19,204 nucleotides of DNA from JOPF136 sp035517515 (GCA_035517515.1 DATIYQ010000274.1:1-19204), one strand, 5' to 3'. Positions 1 to 7,862 are shown, counted from the first letter of the stretch. The notes: generated from the letters alone by a model not told the origin. A program made the numbers and translations.

Positions 1-398
1 ATGCCGTGGTTATTGGTGAATGCCAGGTAGGCGACCGCCGGGAAATTGAATATGCCGAAGGCTGCCAAAGGCTGCGCCAGCTTCTCCGCGGGCATCGCTT
101 TGATTTTCGCCAGCGCGGCGGGGAATTCCCGGTCATAGTAAGCAACAATTTCGGCCACGGTGTTGAACCTCTTGTCACCTTCCGGCGTGAGATCACCTTT
201 GGCGATGCCGTTCAAAAACCATACGTCCACACTTGCGATGTGGCTCGCCAGTTCGAAGGCGGTGCGCGCGTGCTCATCCGGACGGTAACTTTTTTTGGCT
301 TCCGGGACGGCCGCGATTACTTTCTTCGTGATTCCGAATTCGTTTTCCAGGCCTTGCACGAAAAATTGCGCGGTGAATTTCGCTTGCTCGGGGGTCAT
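1..398 (-). CDS. DinB-family protein, 3' end cut by window edge
   Basis: The minus-strand reading from an ATG at 396-398 runs open to base 1, giving 132 residues without a stop, so the C-terminus lies outside the window. The protein begins MTPEQAKFTAQFF and has the helical DinB/YfiT pattern: a first histidine in ELASHIASVDVWF (His53) and, at the very edge, NNHG (His131), which matches the start of the second metal-binding motif (HxxxHRGQ) of the family. DinB-like proteins are four-helix, usually metal-binding proteins. Some are thiol transferases, but most have no known substrate, so none is assigned here. The start is supported by a strong ribosome binding site (AAGGAGA, 407-413) eight bases upstream. 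The gene lies 105 bases downstream of trpD on the same strand. Confidence 0.85.
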   Translation of the reverse strand, partial: MTPEQAKFTAQFFVQGLENEFGITKKVIAAVPEAKKSYRPDEHARTAFELASHIASVDVWFLNGIAKGDLTPEGDKRFNTVAEIVAYYDREFPAALAKIKAMPAEKLAQPLAAFGIFNFPAVAYLAFTNNHG

Positions 399-503
399 GG
401 GATGGTTCTCCTTTGCGTTCGTGGTCTACGGGACGCCGGGCGCGAGTGACCGCGCCGGCGAGGCAGAAACGAGGAGGCCCGATCTTAACACAGCGATCTC
501 GGG

Positions 504-1562
504 CTAAGCGACGGTCCTGCCGGCCGGGGAGTTTCCGGATTCCTGCGTAAACCTCACGAGCGCGCGCAACTTCTCCGCGGCCGCGCCGGAGTCCAGGGAC
601 TCCGCCGCGCGCTGCACCCCTTCCCGAAAGTTTGCCGAGCATCCGGCCGCCACCAGCGCCGCCGACGCATTCGCCAGCACCACGTCCCGCGGCGCCCCGC
701 GCTCCCCGGCCAGCACTCCGGCCAGAATGGCGGCATTCGCGGCCGCGTCTCCGCCCGCCACCGCATCAATGGGCGAGCGCGGCAGCCCGAAATCTTCCGG
801 CGCCACAGTCTGTGTGTGCATCCCGCCGGGCGTCACTTCTGAAATCCGCGTCTCCCCGGCCACGGAGATTTCATCCATGCCGTCCGTGCTGTGCACCACA
901 AACGCGTGTTGCGTCCCCAATTCTCCCAGCGCGCTGGCCACAAGTTCCGTGAACCGCGCTTCGCTCACTCCCACGACTTGCGCCTTCGCCCCGGCCGGAT
1001 TGGTGAGCGGCCCCAGCAGGTTGAACACGGTGCGGAACTTGAGCTGCCTGCGGGCGGCCATGGCGTGCTTCATCGCCGCGTGCACCACCGGCGCGAAGAA
1101 AAAACCGATGCCGAGGCGCACTACGGCTTCGCCCATGCGCTCGGGTGCCGTGTCCACTCGCACGCCCAGCGCTTCCAGCACATCCGCAGACCCGCACTGT
1201 GAGCTGACGGAACGATTCCCGTGTTTCGCCACTCGCACCCCGGCGCCCGCCGCCACAAATGCCGCGCAGGTGGAAATATTGAATGTATCGCGCGGCGCGC
1301 CGCCCGTGCCGCACGTGTCCACGAGGCGCGGCACATCGTTGGACGCCGGCGCGGAAAATACCGGCGCCGCGCGCCGTCGCATCGCCGTGGCGAATCCCAC
1401 CAACTCTTCCACCGTCTCGCCCTTCTCCCGCAACCCAGTGAGCAGCGCGGCAATCTCTTGGTCGCCGGCCCGCCCGGCAAGAATCTCTTCCATCACCGCG
1501 TCCGCCTGCTCGCGGGAGAGGTTCCTTCCGTCCGTAATCGTTTTCAGGGATTCGCCGATCAT
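504..1562 (-). CDS. trpD: Anthranilate phosphoribosyltransferase TrpD
   Basis: TrpD transfers phosphoribosyl from PRPP to anthranilate, the second step of the tryptophan branch, in the cytoplasm. The 352-residue product has the family signatures in order: an N-terminal helical domain (LSREQADAVMEEILAG), the PRPP-binding DTCGTGG loop (about residues 82-88), FNIST, KHGNRSVSSQCGSADVLEALG (from about 113), FNLLGPLTNPA, and the metal-associated DGMDE. Length is normal for the family. The ATG at 1560-1562 (MIGESLKTITDG) is the first plausible start; the frame stays open further upstream only because of GC-rich antisense coding, and there is no other in-frame ATG close by. No strong Shine-Dalgarno sequence is visible. 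No other trp gene is in the window, so this is a solitary trpD, divergent from sucC. Confidence 0.95.
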   Translation of the reverse strand: MIGESLKTITDGRNLSREQADAVMEEILAGRAGDQEIAALLTGLREKGETVEELVGFATAMRRRAAPVFSAPASNDVPRLVDTCGTGGAPRDTFNISTCAAFVAAGAGVRVAKHGNRSVSSQCGSADVLEALGVRVDTAPERMGEAVVRLGIGFFFAPVVHAAMKHAMAARRQLKFRTVFNLLGPLTNPAGAKAQVVGVSEARFTELVASALGELGTQHAFVVHSTDGMDEISVAGETRISEVTPGGMHTQTVAPEDFGLPRSPIDAVAGGDAAANAAILAGVLAGERGAPRDVVLANASAALVAAGCSANFREGVQRAAESLDSGAAAEKLRALVRFTQESGNSPAGRTVA

Positions 1563-1577
1563 GGGAATGCGCGCAGC

Positions 1578-1607
1578 TTGCCGCTGCCGCGTCTTTGCAT
1601 GTAGACT
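1578..1607 (+). promoter_or_regulatory. Possible sigma-70-type promoter for sucC-sucD-ndk
   Basis: In the 90-base divergent gap between trpD and sucC there is TTGCCG (1578-1583), an 18-base spacer and TAGACT (1602-1607). Each box matches four of six consensus positions, and the second ends 45 bases before the sucC start. The left box falls just upstream of trpD, so any transcript would start in the gap. This is consensus matching by eye only; the true promoter could be elsewhere. Confidence 0.35.
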
Positions 1608-1652
1608 GGCCCGGCTTCGAGAAACCGCAATTCTAGCATTCCAGGAAGCGCT

Positions 1653-2822
1653 ATGAAGATTCACGAATATCAGGCCAAAGCCATCCTTGCGCGCTACGGC
1701 GTGCCCACGCCGCGCGGCGAAGTGGCCTTCACCAAAGAAGAGGCGCGCGCCGCCGCCGAGCGCTTGCGCTCGCCGGTGGTGGTGGTGAAGGCGCAGATCC
1801 ACGCCGGGGGCCGCGGAAAGGGCGGAGGGGTGAAATTGGCCCGCTCCGTGGACGAGGCCGCAGACCTTGCCGGACGCCTCCTGGGCATGAAGCTGGTCAC
1901 CCACCAGACCGGCCCCGAAGGCCGCATCGTCAAGCGACTGCTCATCGAAGAGGGCCTGGACATCAAGCGCGAACTCTACCTGGGAGTCCTGCTGGACCGT
2001 GCCGCCGCGCTTCCCGTGTTCATGGCCAGCGCCGCGGGCGGAATGGAAATCGAAGAGGTGGCCAAGGACCGCCCCGAGGCCATTTTGCGCGAGCACGTTC
2101 ATCCCGGAGTGGGCCTGCAAGCCTACCAGGCGCGCAAGCTGGCCTTCGGCCTGGGCCTGGGCGCGGAAAGCCTGTCGGCCGCAGTGCCGTTTTTCCAGTC
2201 TCTGTACCGCGCCTACGTCGAATCGGACGCCTCGCTGGTGGAGATCAATCCCTGTATCGTGACCGGCGACGGCAGGCTGGTCGCCCTCGACGCCAAGATG
2301 ACCTTCGACGACAACGCGCTCTACCGCCACAAAGACATCGTGGAGCTGCGCGACCTCAATGAAGAGGACCCGCTGGAAATCGCCGCCTCCAAGTACGGCC
2401 TGAACTACATCAAGCTCGAGGGCACAGTGGGCTGCATGGTCAACGGCGCCGGGCTGGCCATGGCCACCATGGACATCATCAAGCTCTCCGGCGGCGCGCC
2501 CGCCAATTTCCTGGACGTGGGCGGCGGCGCGAACGCCGATCAGATCAAGAACGCCTTCAAAATCCTGACCAGCGACTCGAGCGTGCGCGCTGTATTCATC
2601 AATATTTTTGGCGGCATCCTGCGCTGCGACGTCCTGGCCACCGGCGTGGTGGAAGCCGCGCGCGAGCTGAGCCTCAAGCTGCCCGTGGTTGTGCGCATGG
2701 AAGGCACCAACGTCGAAGAAGGGAAGCGCATCATCCAGGAGTCCGGCCTGGGCTTCACCGTCGCGGAAGGAATGAAAGACGGCGCGCAGAAAGTAGTGGC
2801 TATCGCCGGAGGCGCGCGATGA
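1653..2822 (+). CDS. sucC: Succinyl-CoA synthetase beta subunit (ADP-forming) SucC
   Basis: SucC is the nucleotide- and succinate-binding subunit of succinyl-CoA synthetase, which converts succinyl-CoA, phosphate and ADP (or GDP) to succinate, CoA and NTP in the TCA cycle. The 389-residue length is typical. The ATP-grasp region begins MKIHEYQAKAILARYGVPTP and contains VVVVKAQIHAGGRGKGGGVK, the metal-site stretch SLVEINPCIV and LVALDAKMTFDDNALYRH. The C-terminal CoA-ligase domain shows LEGTVGCMVNGAGLAMATMD, NFLDVGGGAN and VFINIFGGILRCD, the last contacting the active-site phosphohistidine loop of SucD in known structures. AGGAAG (1643-1648) precedes the ATG. Its TGA overlaps the sucD ATG (ATGA, 2819-2822), indicating translational coupling and equal stoichiometry. 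Nucleotide specificity (ADP or GDP) cannot be fixed from what I see. Confidence 0.97.
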   Translation: MKIHEYQAKAILARYGVPTPRGEVAFTKEEARAAAERLRSPVVVVKAQIHAGGRGKGGGVKLARSVDEAADLAGRLLGMKLVTHQTGPEGRIVKRLLIEEGLDIKRELYLGVLLDRAAALPVFMASAAGGMEIEEVAKDRPEAILREHVHPGVGLQAYQARKLAFGLGLGAESLSAAVPFFQSLYRAYVESDASLVEINPCIVTGDGRLVALDAKMTFDDNALYRHKDIVELRDLNEEDPLEIAASKYGLNYIKLEGTVGCMVNGAGLAMATMDIIKLSGGAPANFLDVGGGANADQIKNAFKILTSDSSVRAVFINIFGGILRCDVLATGVVEAARELSLKLPVVVRMEGTNVEEGKRIIQESGLGFTVAEGMKDGAQKVVAIAGGAR

Positions 2823-3691
2823 GCATCCTTGTCGATCAGAACTCCCGCGTCCTCGTCCAGGGCTTTACCGGCCGCGAAGGCACCTTTCATGCCACGCAGA
2901 TGATCGAGTACGGCACCAACGTCGTCGGCGGGGTCACCCCCGGCAAGGGTGGAACCAAGCACCTCGAACGTCCGGTGTTCAATACCGTGGCCGATGCCGT
3001 GAAGGCTACCGGCGCGAACGTATCCCTCATTTTTGTTCCGCCGCCGTTTGCGGCAGACGCCATCCTCGAAGCCGCTGACGCCGCCCTGCCCCTCGCGGTC
3101 TGTATCACCGAGGGCATCCCGGCGATGGACATGACGCGCGTATGGAACGTCATTCGCGGCGGGCGCACCCGGCTGATCGGCCCCAATTGCCCCGGCATCA
3201 TCTCCCCCGGCAAATGCAAAATTGGCATCATGCCGGGACGCATCCACAAGCAGGGCAACGTCGGCCTGGTCAGCCGCAGCGGCACGCTCACCTATGAAGC
3301 CGTGGGCCAGTTAACCGCATTGGGACTGGGCCAATCCACCGCCATCGGCATCGGCGGCGACCCCATCATCGGCACATCATTCCTGGACGCCATCCAGCTC
3401 TTCAATGCCGACCCGGAAACCCACGCCATCGTGCTGATCGGGGAGATCGGCGGCAACGCAGAAGAAACCGCCGCGGCCTACATCAAAGAGCACGTAAAGA
3501 AGCCGGTGGTTGGATTCATCGCCGGGCAGACTGCGCCGCCCGGACGCCGCATGGGCCATGCCGGAGCCATCATCAGCGGAGGCCAGGGCACAGCCAAGGA
3601 CAAGTACGCTGCCATGGCCGCTGCGGGAATCAGCACGGTTCAAAGTCCGGCCCAGATTGGCGCAACGCTGGCCCTGCGATTGAAGCCCTGA
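2819..3691 (+). CDS. sucD: Succinyl-CoA synthetase alpha subunit SucD
   Basis: SucD binds CoA and carries the histidine that is phosphorylated during catalysis. The 290-residue protein has the CoA-binding Rossmann region (SRVLVQGFTGREGTFHA, then GGVTPGKGG), AVCITEGIPAMDM, RLIGPNCPGIISPG, LVSRSGTLTYEA, GIGGDPIIGTSFLDA, GEIGGNAEE and the phosphohistidine loop GRRMGHAGAIISGG with His247, equivalent to His246 of the E. coli subunit. All key motifs are intact and length is normal. It overlaps sucC by four bases and ends 24 bases before ndk, so the three genes are almost certainly one transcript. Confidence 0.97.
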   Translation: MSILVDQNSRVLVQGFTGREGTFHATQMIEYGTNVVGGVTPGKGGTKHLERPVFNTVADAVKATGANVSLIFVPPPFAADAILEAADAALPLAVCITEGIPAMDMTRVWNVIRGGRTRLIGPNCPGIISPGKCKIGIMPGRIHKQGNVGLVSRSGTLTYEAVGQLTALGLGQSTAIGIGGDPIIGTSFLDAIQLFNADPETHAIVLIGEIGGNAEETAAAYIKEHVKKPVVGFIAGQTAPPGRRMGHAGAIISGGQGTAKDKYAAMAAAGISTVQSPAQIGATLALRLKP

Positions 3692-3695
3692 AGAC

Positions 3696-3702
3696 GAGGA
3701 GG
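3696..3702 (+). promoter_or_regulatory. Ribosome binding site of ndk
   Basis: GAGGAGG lies in the 24-base sucD-ndk gap, 13 bases before the ATG at 3716 and 19 before a second in-frame ATG at 3722. The spacing is long for either, but favours the upstream ATG. Confidence 0.55.
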
Positions 3703-3715
3703 CTGGCACCCAGCC

Positions 3716-4135
3716 ATGGCCATGGAACGCACATTTGCGATCATCAAGCCGGACGCCGTAAAGCGCGGCCTGGCCGCGGAAATTCTCTCGCGCATCCATA
3801 AGGCGGGATTTTCCATCGTCGCCATCAAATCGGTGAGCATGAGCCGCACCGAGGCGGAGGGGTTTTACGCCGTGCATCGCGCCCGCCCCTTCTTCGGAGA
3901 ACTCACGGAATTCATGAGCTCCGGCAAGTCTGTCGTCCTGGTGCTCCAGGCCGAGGGCGCCATCGCCAAATGGCGCGACACCATGGGCGCCACCGATCCC
4001 GCCAAGGCCGCTCCCGGCACGATCCGCCGCGACCTCGGCACCAGCATTCAGAACAATTGCACCCACGGCTCGGACGGGCCGGAAACCGCTGCGTTCGAGA
4101 TCGGCTACTTCTTTGCCGGCCACGAATTGGTCTGA
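3716..4135 (+). CDS. ndk: Nucleoside diphosphate kinase Ndk
   Basis: Ndk moves the terminal phosphate between nucleoside triphosphates and diphosphates through a phosphohistidine intermediate. The 139-residue protein begins MAMERTFAIIKPDAV. Using the ATG at 3716, the known active-site residues fall at Lys11, Tyr51, Phe59, Arg87, Thr93, Arg104, Asn114 and the catalytic His117 (in NCTHGSD). All are present, so an active enzyme is expected. The alternative ATG at 3722 would remove two residues only. It sits 24 bases after sucD; NTP made by SucCD can be redistributed by Ndk, and a physical SucCD-Ndk association has been reported in Pseudomonas, which gives the arrangement a functional logic. Confidence 0.97.
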   Translation: MAMERTFAIIKPDAVKRGLAAEILSRIHKAGFSIVAIKSVSMSRTEAEGFYAVHRARPFFGELTEFMSSGKSVVLVLQAEGAIAKWRDTMGATDPAKAAPGTIRRDLGTSIQNNCTHGSDGPETAAFEIGYFFAGHELV

Positions 4136-4168
4136 ACTCTCAACTCCCAACTTTCAACTCGTAACTCT
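4134..4168 (+). repeat. Degenerate 7-base tandem repeat after ndk
   Basis: Starting inside the ndk stop codon, five heptamers follow without gaps: GAACTCT, CAACTCC, CAACTTT, CAACTCG and TAACTCT, at 4134, 4141, 4148, 4155 and 4162. The core AACT recurs every seven bases. The remainder of the gap up to 4229 is pyrimidine-rich and shows nothing else. The 14 bases at 4133-4146 (TGAACTCTCAACTC) occur again exactly at 12198-12211. Confidence 0.75.
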
Positions 4169-4229
4169 TTCCGCCCGCGCCCATTGAACCTCCGGCCCCT
4201 CCCCTGCGTCTAATCCTCCAAGAGACCGC

Positions 4230-4463
4230 ATGGATCCCCTGCGCGAATCCGGCAAACTGCTCATCGTCATCGGCCTGCTGCTGGTGGTGGTGGGCGCGGT
4301 CCTCTATGGAGGCTCCAAGCTGCCGTTCCGCCTGGGACGCCTGCCCGGCGACATCCTGGTGCAGGGCAAAGGCTCGACCTTCTATTTCCCAATCGTCACC
4401 TGTCTGGTGCTGAGTCTGGTGCTCACGCTTCTCTCGTGGCTCTTTTCGAGCTTCCGGCGGTAA
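4230..4463 (+). CDS. DUF2905 small membrane protein
   Basis: This 77-residue protein matches the DUF2905 family by pattern: a first membrane helix (KLLIVIGLLLVVVGAVLYG, about residues 9-27), the family-typical central segment PFRLGRLPGDI (about 32-42), the stretch STFYFPI, and a second membrane helix (VTCLVLSLVLTLLSWLF). Function is unknown for the family. It is likely an inner-membrane protein with two spans and a short loop. The ATG at 4230 follows AAGAGA, a weak ribosome binding site. It lies 94 bases after ndk and 101 bases before xseA, on the same strand. Confidence 0.85.
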   Translation: MDPLRESGKLLIVIGLLLVVVGAVLYGGSKLPFRLGRLPGDILVQGKGSTFYFPIVTCLVLSLVLTLLSWLFSSFRR

Positions 4464-4482
4464 ACTCCTCGCGGCAGTTGAT

Positions 4483-4556
4483 ACTGGCACGCGGCCCTTC
4501 CCGAAGCTTCGGGACGGGCCGGCCAATAGGACTGGCACGCGGCCCTTGCCGGGCCG
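4483..4556 (+). repeat. Duplicated hairpin module in front of xseA
   Basis: The 17-mer ACTGGCACGCGGCCCTT occurs twice exactly, at 4483-4499 and 4531-4547. Each copy opens a hairpin. The first contains the perfect 14-base palindrome CCCGAAGCTTCGGG (4500-4513), extended by GGCCC (4493-4497) pairing with GGGCC (4516-4520). The second pairs CGGCCC (4540-4545) with GGGCCG (4551-4556) around the loop TTGCC. The module ends eight bases before the xseA ATG. It could be a repetitive-element remnant, a terminator-like or attenuating structure, or a translational leader. There is no T-run, so a classical intrinsic terminator is unlikely. Confidence 0.8.
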
Positions 4557-4564
4557 ACTAAATC

Positions 4565-5920
4565 ATGGCCCAATTCACACTCAATCTCGTCCCGGAGCGC
4601 AAAGTCTGGACCGTCAGCCAGCTCACCGCGCGCATCCGCGACCTTCTCGAGGGCGAGTTTGACGACCTGTGGGTCGAGGGAGAACTTTCCAATACCCACG
4701 CCTCGCAGGCCGGCCACATTTACTTCACGCTGAAGGACGACAAGTCCCAGATTCGCTGCGCGCTCTTCCGCGACAAGCTGCGCGGAATCAAGTTTCGTCC
4801 CGAAGACGGACTCAAGGTCACCGTGCGCGGCGCGGTAAGCGTCTATGAAGCCCGCGGCGAGTATCAGCTCTATGTGACGCAGATCGAGCCCGTGGGCCTG
4901 GGCGCGCTGCAACTGGCGTTCGAGCAACTGAAGCAGCGCCTGGAAGCGGAGGGACTGTTCGCCTCGGCCCGCAAGAAGCCGCTGCCGCTCCTGCCGCGCC
5001 GCATCGGACTGATCACTTCGCCCACCGGAGCGGCCGTGCGCGACGTGCTGCGCATCCTGAAACGCCGCTTCCCCAATGTGCATGTGCTGCTCTATCCCGT
5101 GCGCGTGCAAGGAGAGGATGCCCCGGGTGAAATCGCCGCGGCCCTCGAATACTTCAGCCGGCAGAAGGCCGCGGACGTTCTGTTACTGGTGCGCGGGGGC
5201 GGCTCGCTCGAAGACCTCTGGGCCTTCAACGAAGAACAAGTGGCCCGGGCCATTGCCGCCTGCACCATTCCGGTGATTTCTGGCGTGGGCCACGAAACCG
5301 ATTTCACCATCGCCGATTTCGTGGCCGACGTGCGCGCCTCCACGCCCTCCAACGCCGCGGAAATCGTGGTGCGCACGCGCGATGAATTTCTGCGCCACAT
5401 CGAGCAGCTCGCCCGTAGCCTGGCGCAGCACGCGCGCATGGCCCTGCTGGCGCGCCGCGCCCGCCTGCATGAGCTGGCCGCGCATCGCGGCTTCCGCCGG
5501 CTCGATCACCTGCTGCGCCAGCACCGCCAGCGCGCCGACGAGCTGACCGGGCGCCTAGGCGAATTGCTGCGCCGCAGGCTGGAGCGCTCCCGCCGTCGCG
5601 TGGAGGTGGCCGGCGCGCGTGTGGCGGCTTTTGATTTCCGCCCTCGCATCGCCGCCCTCGAATTGCGCCTGGCCCGCCGCCGTCAGGACGCGGCCATAAG
5701 AATGGAACGCCTGCTGCGCGCCCGCGCCGAACGCGTGGCCCGCCTGCGCACCCAGCTTGAAGAGCGCAGCCCCATGCGCGTGCTCGAACGCGGCTATTCC
5801 GTGGCCTACGACGCGCAGGGGAATGTGGTTCGCTCCGTCGATCAAGTGGAAGTCGGCGACGCGGTCTCGATCCAGCTCGCCCGCGGCCGCCTCACCACCG
5901 AAGTGAAAGGGAAGAACTGA
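4565..5920 (+). CDS. xseA: Exodeoxyribonuclease VII large subunit XseA
   Basis: XseA is the catalytic subunit of exonuclease VII, which degrades single-stranded DNA to oligonucleotides in repair. The 451-residue protein has an N-terminal OB-fold (WTVSQLTARIRDLLEGEF to about residue 105, including LWVEGELSN and GHIYFTLKD), then the catalytic domain with RRIGLITSPTGAAVRDVL, LLVRGGGSLEDLWAFNEE (about 208-225) and the nuclease signature GHETDFTIADFVADVRASTP (from 242), and a long Arg/Ala/Leu-rich coiled coil (about 270-400), the segment that binds the small subunit in known enzymes. The start is fixed by an in-frame TAA at 4559-4561. No Shine-Dalgarno sequence is visible; the hairpin module occupies that place. 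xseB is not next to it, as the following gene is the convergent lepA. Confidence 0.96.
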   Translation: MAQFTLNLVPERKVWTVSQLTARIRDLLEGEFDDLWVEGELSNTHASQAGHIYFTLKDDKSQIRCALFRDKLRGIKFRPEDGLKVTVRGAVSVYEARGEYQLYVTQIEPVGLGALQLAFEQLKQRLEAEGLFASARKKPLPLLPRRIGLITSPTGAAVRDVLRILKRRFPNVHVLLYPVRVQGEDAPGEIAAALEYFSRQKAADVLLLVRGGGSLEDLWAFNEEQVARAIAACTIPVISGVGHETDFTIADFVADVRASTPSNAAEIVVRTRDEFLRHIEQLARSLAQHARMALLARRARLHELAAHRGFRRLDHLLRQHRQRADELTGRLGELLRRRLERSRRRVEVAGARVAAFDFRPRIAALELRLARRRQDAAIRMERLLRARAERVARLRTQLEERSPMRVLERGYSVAYDAQGNVVRSVDQVEVGDAVSIQLARGRLTTEVKGKN

Positions 5921-5980
5921 GGGGGGACGTAAGTTCCCATTCGCCATCCGGCTGCCTTCGCAACGCACTCTCCGCCGCTC

Positions 5981-7789
5981 TCATTCTTCCTCCCCGCCGG
6001 CCACCTTCAGCACCGCCAGGAACGCTTCCTGCGGGATGTCCACGCGCCCCACGCGCTTCATCCTTCTCTTGCCTTCTTTCTGTTTCTCCAGCAGCTTGCG
6101 TTTGCGCGTGATGTCTCCGCCGTAGCATTTGGCCAGCACGTTTTTGCGCATGGCGCTGATGGTTTCGCGCGCGATCACCCGGCTGCCGATGGCCGCTTGC
6201 AGCGGCACCTCGAACATCTGCCGTGGAATCAATTTGCGCAGCCGGGTCACCAGTTCCCGCCCGCGCTCGTAGGCCTGGTCCGCGTGGCAGATCATGGTCA
6301 GCGCGTCCACCGGTTCGCCGCCCACCAGCACGTCCAGCTTCACCAGCTTGGACTCCGCGTACCCCGCCAGGTGGTAATCCAGCGAGGCATAACCGCGCGA
6401 AACGCTTTTCAGCCGGTCATAGAAGTCCATCACGATTTCATTGAGCGGCAGCTCGTAGGTCAGCATCACGCGCGTCGGCGAAAGATACTCGAAGCCCTTC
6501 TGCGTCCCGCGCTTTTCTTCGCACAGCTTCAGGATCGCCCCCACCGATTCTTCAGAGGTGATGATCATCGCGGTGATGATTGGCTCCTGGATGGAGGCGA
6601 TGCTCCCCGGCGGGGGAAACTTGGTGGGGTTGTCCACTTCCAGTTCTTCCCCGGTCACCGTCCGGATGCGGTAGCGCACGCTCGGCGCGGTGGTGATCAG
6701 GTTGATGTTGTACTCGCGCTCCAGCCGCTCCTGCACGATCTCCATGTGCAGCAGGCCCAGAAACCCGCAGCGGAAGCCGAAGCCCAGGGCCACGGAATTG
6801 TCCGGCTCGTAGAAAAACGCCGCGTCGTTCAGCCGCAGCTTGCCCAGCGCGTCGCGCAGCAGCTCGTAATCGCTGGCGTTCACCGGAAACAGCCCGGCAA
6901 ACACCATGGGCTTGATGGCCTGGAATCCCGGCAGCGCGGGCGCGGGCCGCTCCGTCTCCGTCACCGTATCGCCCACCGGCGCGTCCGCCACGTCCTTGAT
7001 ATTGGCCACCAGAAAGCCCACGTCCCCGGCGGCCAGTTCGTCCACGGCCAGCGGCTTGGGCGTGTACACCCCCATGCTCTCCACTTCGAATTCCTGGCCC
7101 GTCGAACAGATGTGGATCTTTGTCCGCGGCGCGATGCGTCCCGCTTTCACCCGCACCTGGATCACCACGCCGCGGTACGCGTCGAACCAGGAGTCGAAAA
7201 TCAGCGCCTGCAAGGGCTCTTCAAAATCGCCCTTCGGCGGGGGAATGCGCTGCACAATCGCTTCGAGGACTTCTTCCACTCCCAGCCCGCTCTTGGCGCT
7301 GATGGGCAGCGCGTCCTGCGCCGGGATGGCCAGCACGTTTTCAATCTGCTCCTTCACGCGGTCCGGCTGCGCTGCGGGCAAATCAATCTTGTTGATCACC
7401 GGAACGATGGCCAGATTGTTGGCCGCGGCCAGAAACGTGTTGGCCACGGTCTGCGCCTCCACGCCCTGGCTCGCGTCCACTACCAGCAGCGCGCCTTCGC
7501 AGGCGGAAAGCGCGCGGGAAACCTCGTAAGAAAAATCCACGTGGCCGGGGGTATCAATCAGGTGCAGGCGGTAGGTTTGCCCGTCCCGCGCGGCATAGTT
7601 CAGGCGGATGCTTTTGGCCTTGATGGTGATGCCGCGCTCCCGCTCCAGGTCCATCGAGTCCAGCACCTGCGCGCTCATCTCCCGCTGCGTGAGCGAGCCG
7701 GTCAGCTCCAGCAGCCGGTCCGCCAGCGTGGACTTGCCGTGGTCAATATGGGCGATGATGGAAAAATTCCGGATGAATTGTGGATCCAT
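5981..7789 (-). CDS. lepA: Elongation factor 4 (LepA), ribosomal back-translocase GTPase
   Basis: LepA/EF4 is a ribosome-associated GTPase implicated in translation under stress and in initiation or ribosome assembly. The 602-residue length is typical. G-domain motifs are all present: G1 AHIDHGKST (13-21), switch I RGIT (52-55), G3 DTPGH (79-83), G4 NKID (133-136) and G5 SAK (164-166). The LepA-specific C-terminal domain ends with GGDITRKRKLLEKQKEGKRR and VGRVDIPQEAFLAVLKV, which separates it from EF-G and BipA. The start at 7787-7789 gives the canonical MDPQFIRNFSIIAHIDHGKS; no strong ribosome binding site is seen. It converges on xseA with a 60-base gap and diverges from the DUF4440 gene. 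Confidence 0.97.
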   Translation of the reverse strand: MDPQFIRNFSIIAHIDHGKSTLADRLLELTGSLTQREMSAQVLDSMDLERERGITIKAKSIRLNYAARDGQTYRLHLIDTPGHVDFSYEVSRALSACEGALLVVDASQGVEAQTVANTFLAAANNLAIVPVINKIDLPAAQPDRVKEQIENVLAIPAQDALPISAKSGLGVEEVLEAIVQRIPPPKGDFEEPLQALIFDSWFDAYRGVVIQVRVKAGRIAPRTKIHICSTGQEFEVESMGVYTPKPLAVDELAAGDVGFLVANIKDVADAPVGDTVTETERPAPALPGFQAIKPMVFAGLFPVNASDYELLRDALGKLRLNDAAFFYEPDNSVALGFGFRCGFLGLLHMEIVQERLEREYNINLITTAPSVRYRIRTVTGEELEVDNPTKFPPPGSIASIQEPIITAMIITSEESVGAILKLCEEKRGTQKGFEYLSPTRVMLTYELPLNEIVMDFYDRLKSVSRGYASLDYHLAGYAESKLVKLDVLVGGEPVDALTMICHADQAYERGRELVTRLRKLIPRQMFEVPLQAAIGSRVIARETISAMRKNVLAKCYGGDITRKRKLLEKQKEGKRRMKRVGRVDIPQEAFLAVLKVAGGEEE

Positions 7790-7841
7790 TTGAACGTGGC
7801 GGCTCGGGGCGTCTCTCGAATTGTCTGTGTAGCGTCCGTAG

Positions 7842-7862
7842 GGGCACGGCGCAGCCCTGCCC
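7842..7862. repeat. Short inverted repeat in the lepA upstream gap
   Basis: GGGCA (7842-7846) pairs with TGCCC (7858-7862) around an 11-base loop, within the 224-base divergent gap between lepA and the DUF4440 gene. A five-base stem is weak evidence; it is noted because it shares the gap with a stronger hairpin. Confidence 0.3.

Noticed and set aside
6..449. 147-codon plus-strand ORF at the left edge
   Set aside because: The minus strand encodes a DinB-family protein with a good ribosome binding site over the same bases.
1563..2330. Long in-frame N-terminal extension of trpD, antisense to sucC
   Set aside because: It has no TrpD similarity and lies wholly antisense to conserved sucC codons. 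The frame is open because GC-rich codon use makes antisense stops rare.
5921..5980. Terminator between convergent xseA and lepA
   Set aside because: Only a four-base stem near 5924-5938 is visible and no T-run follows it.
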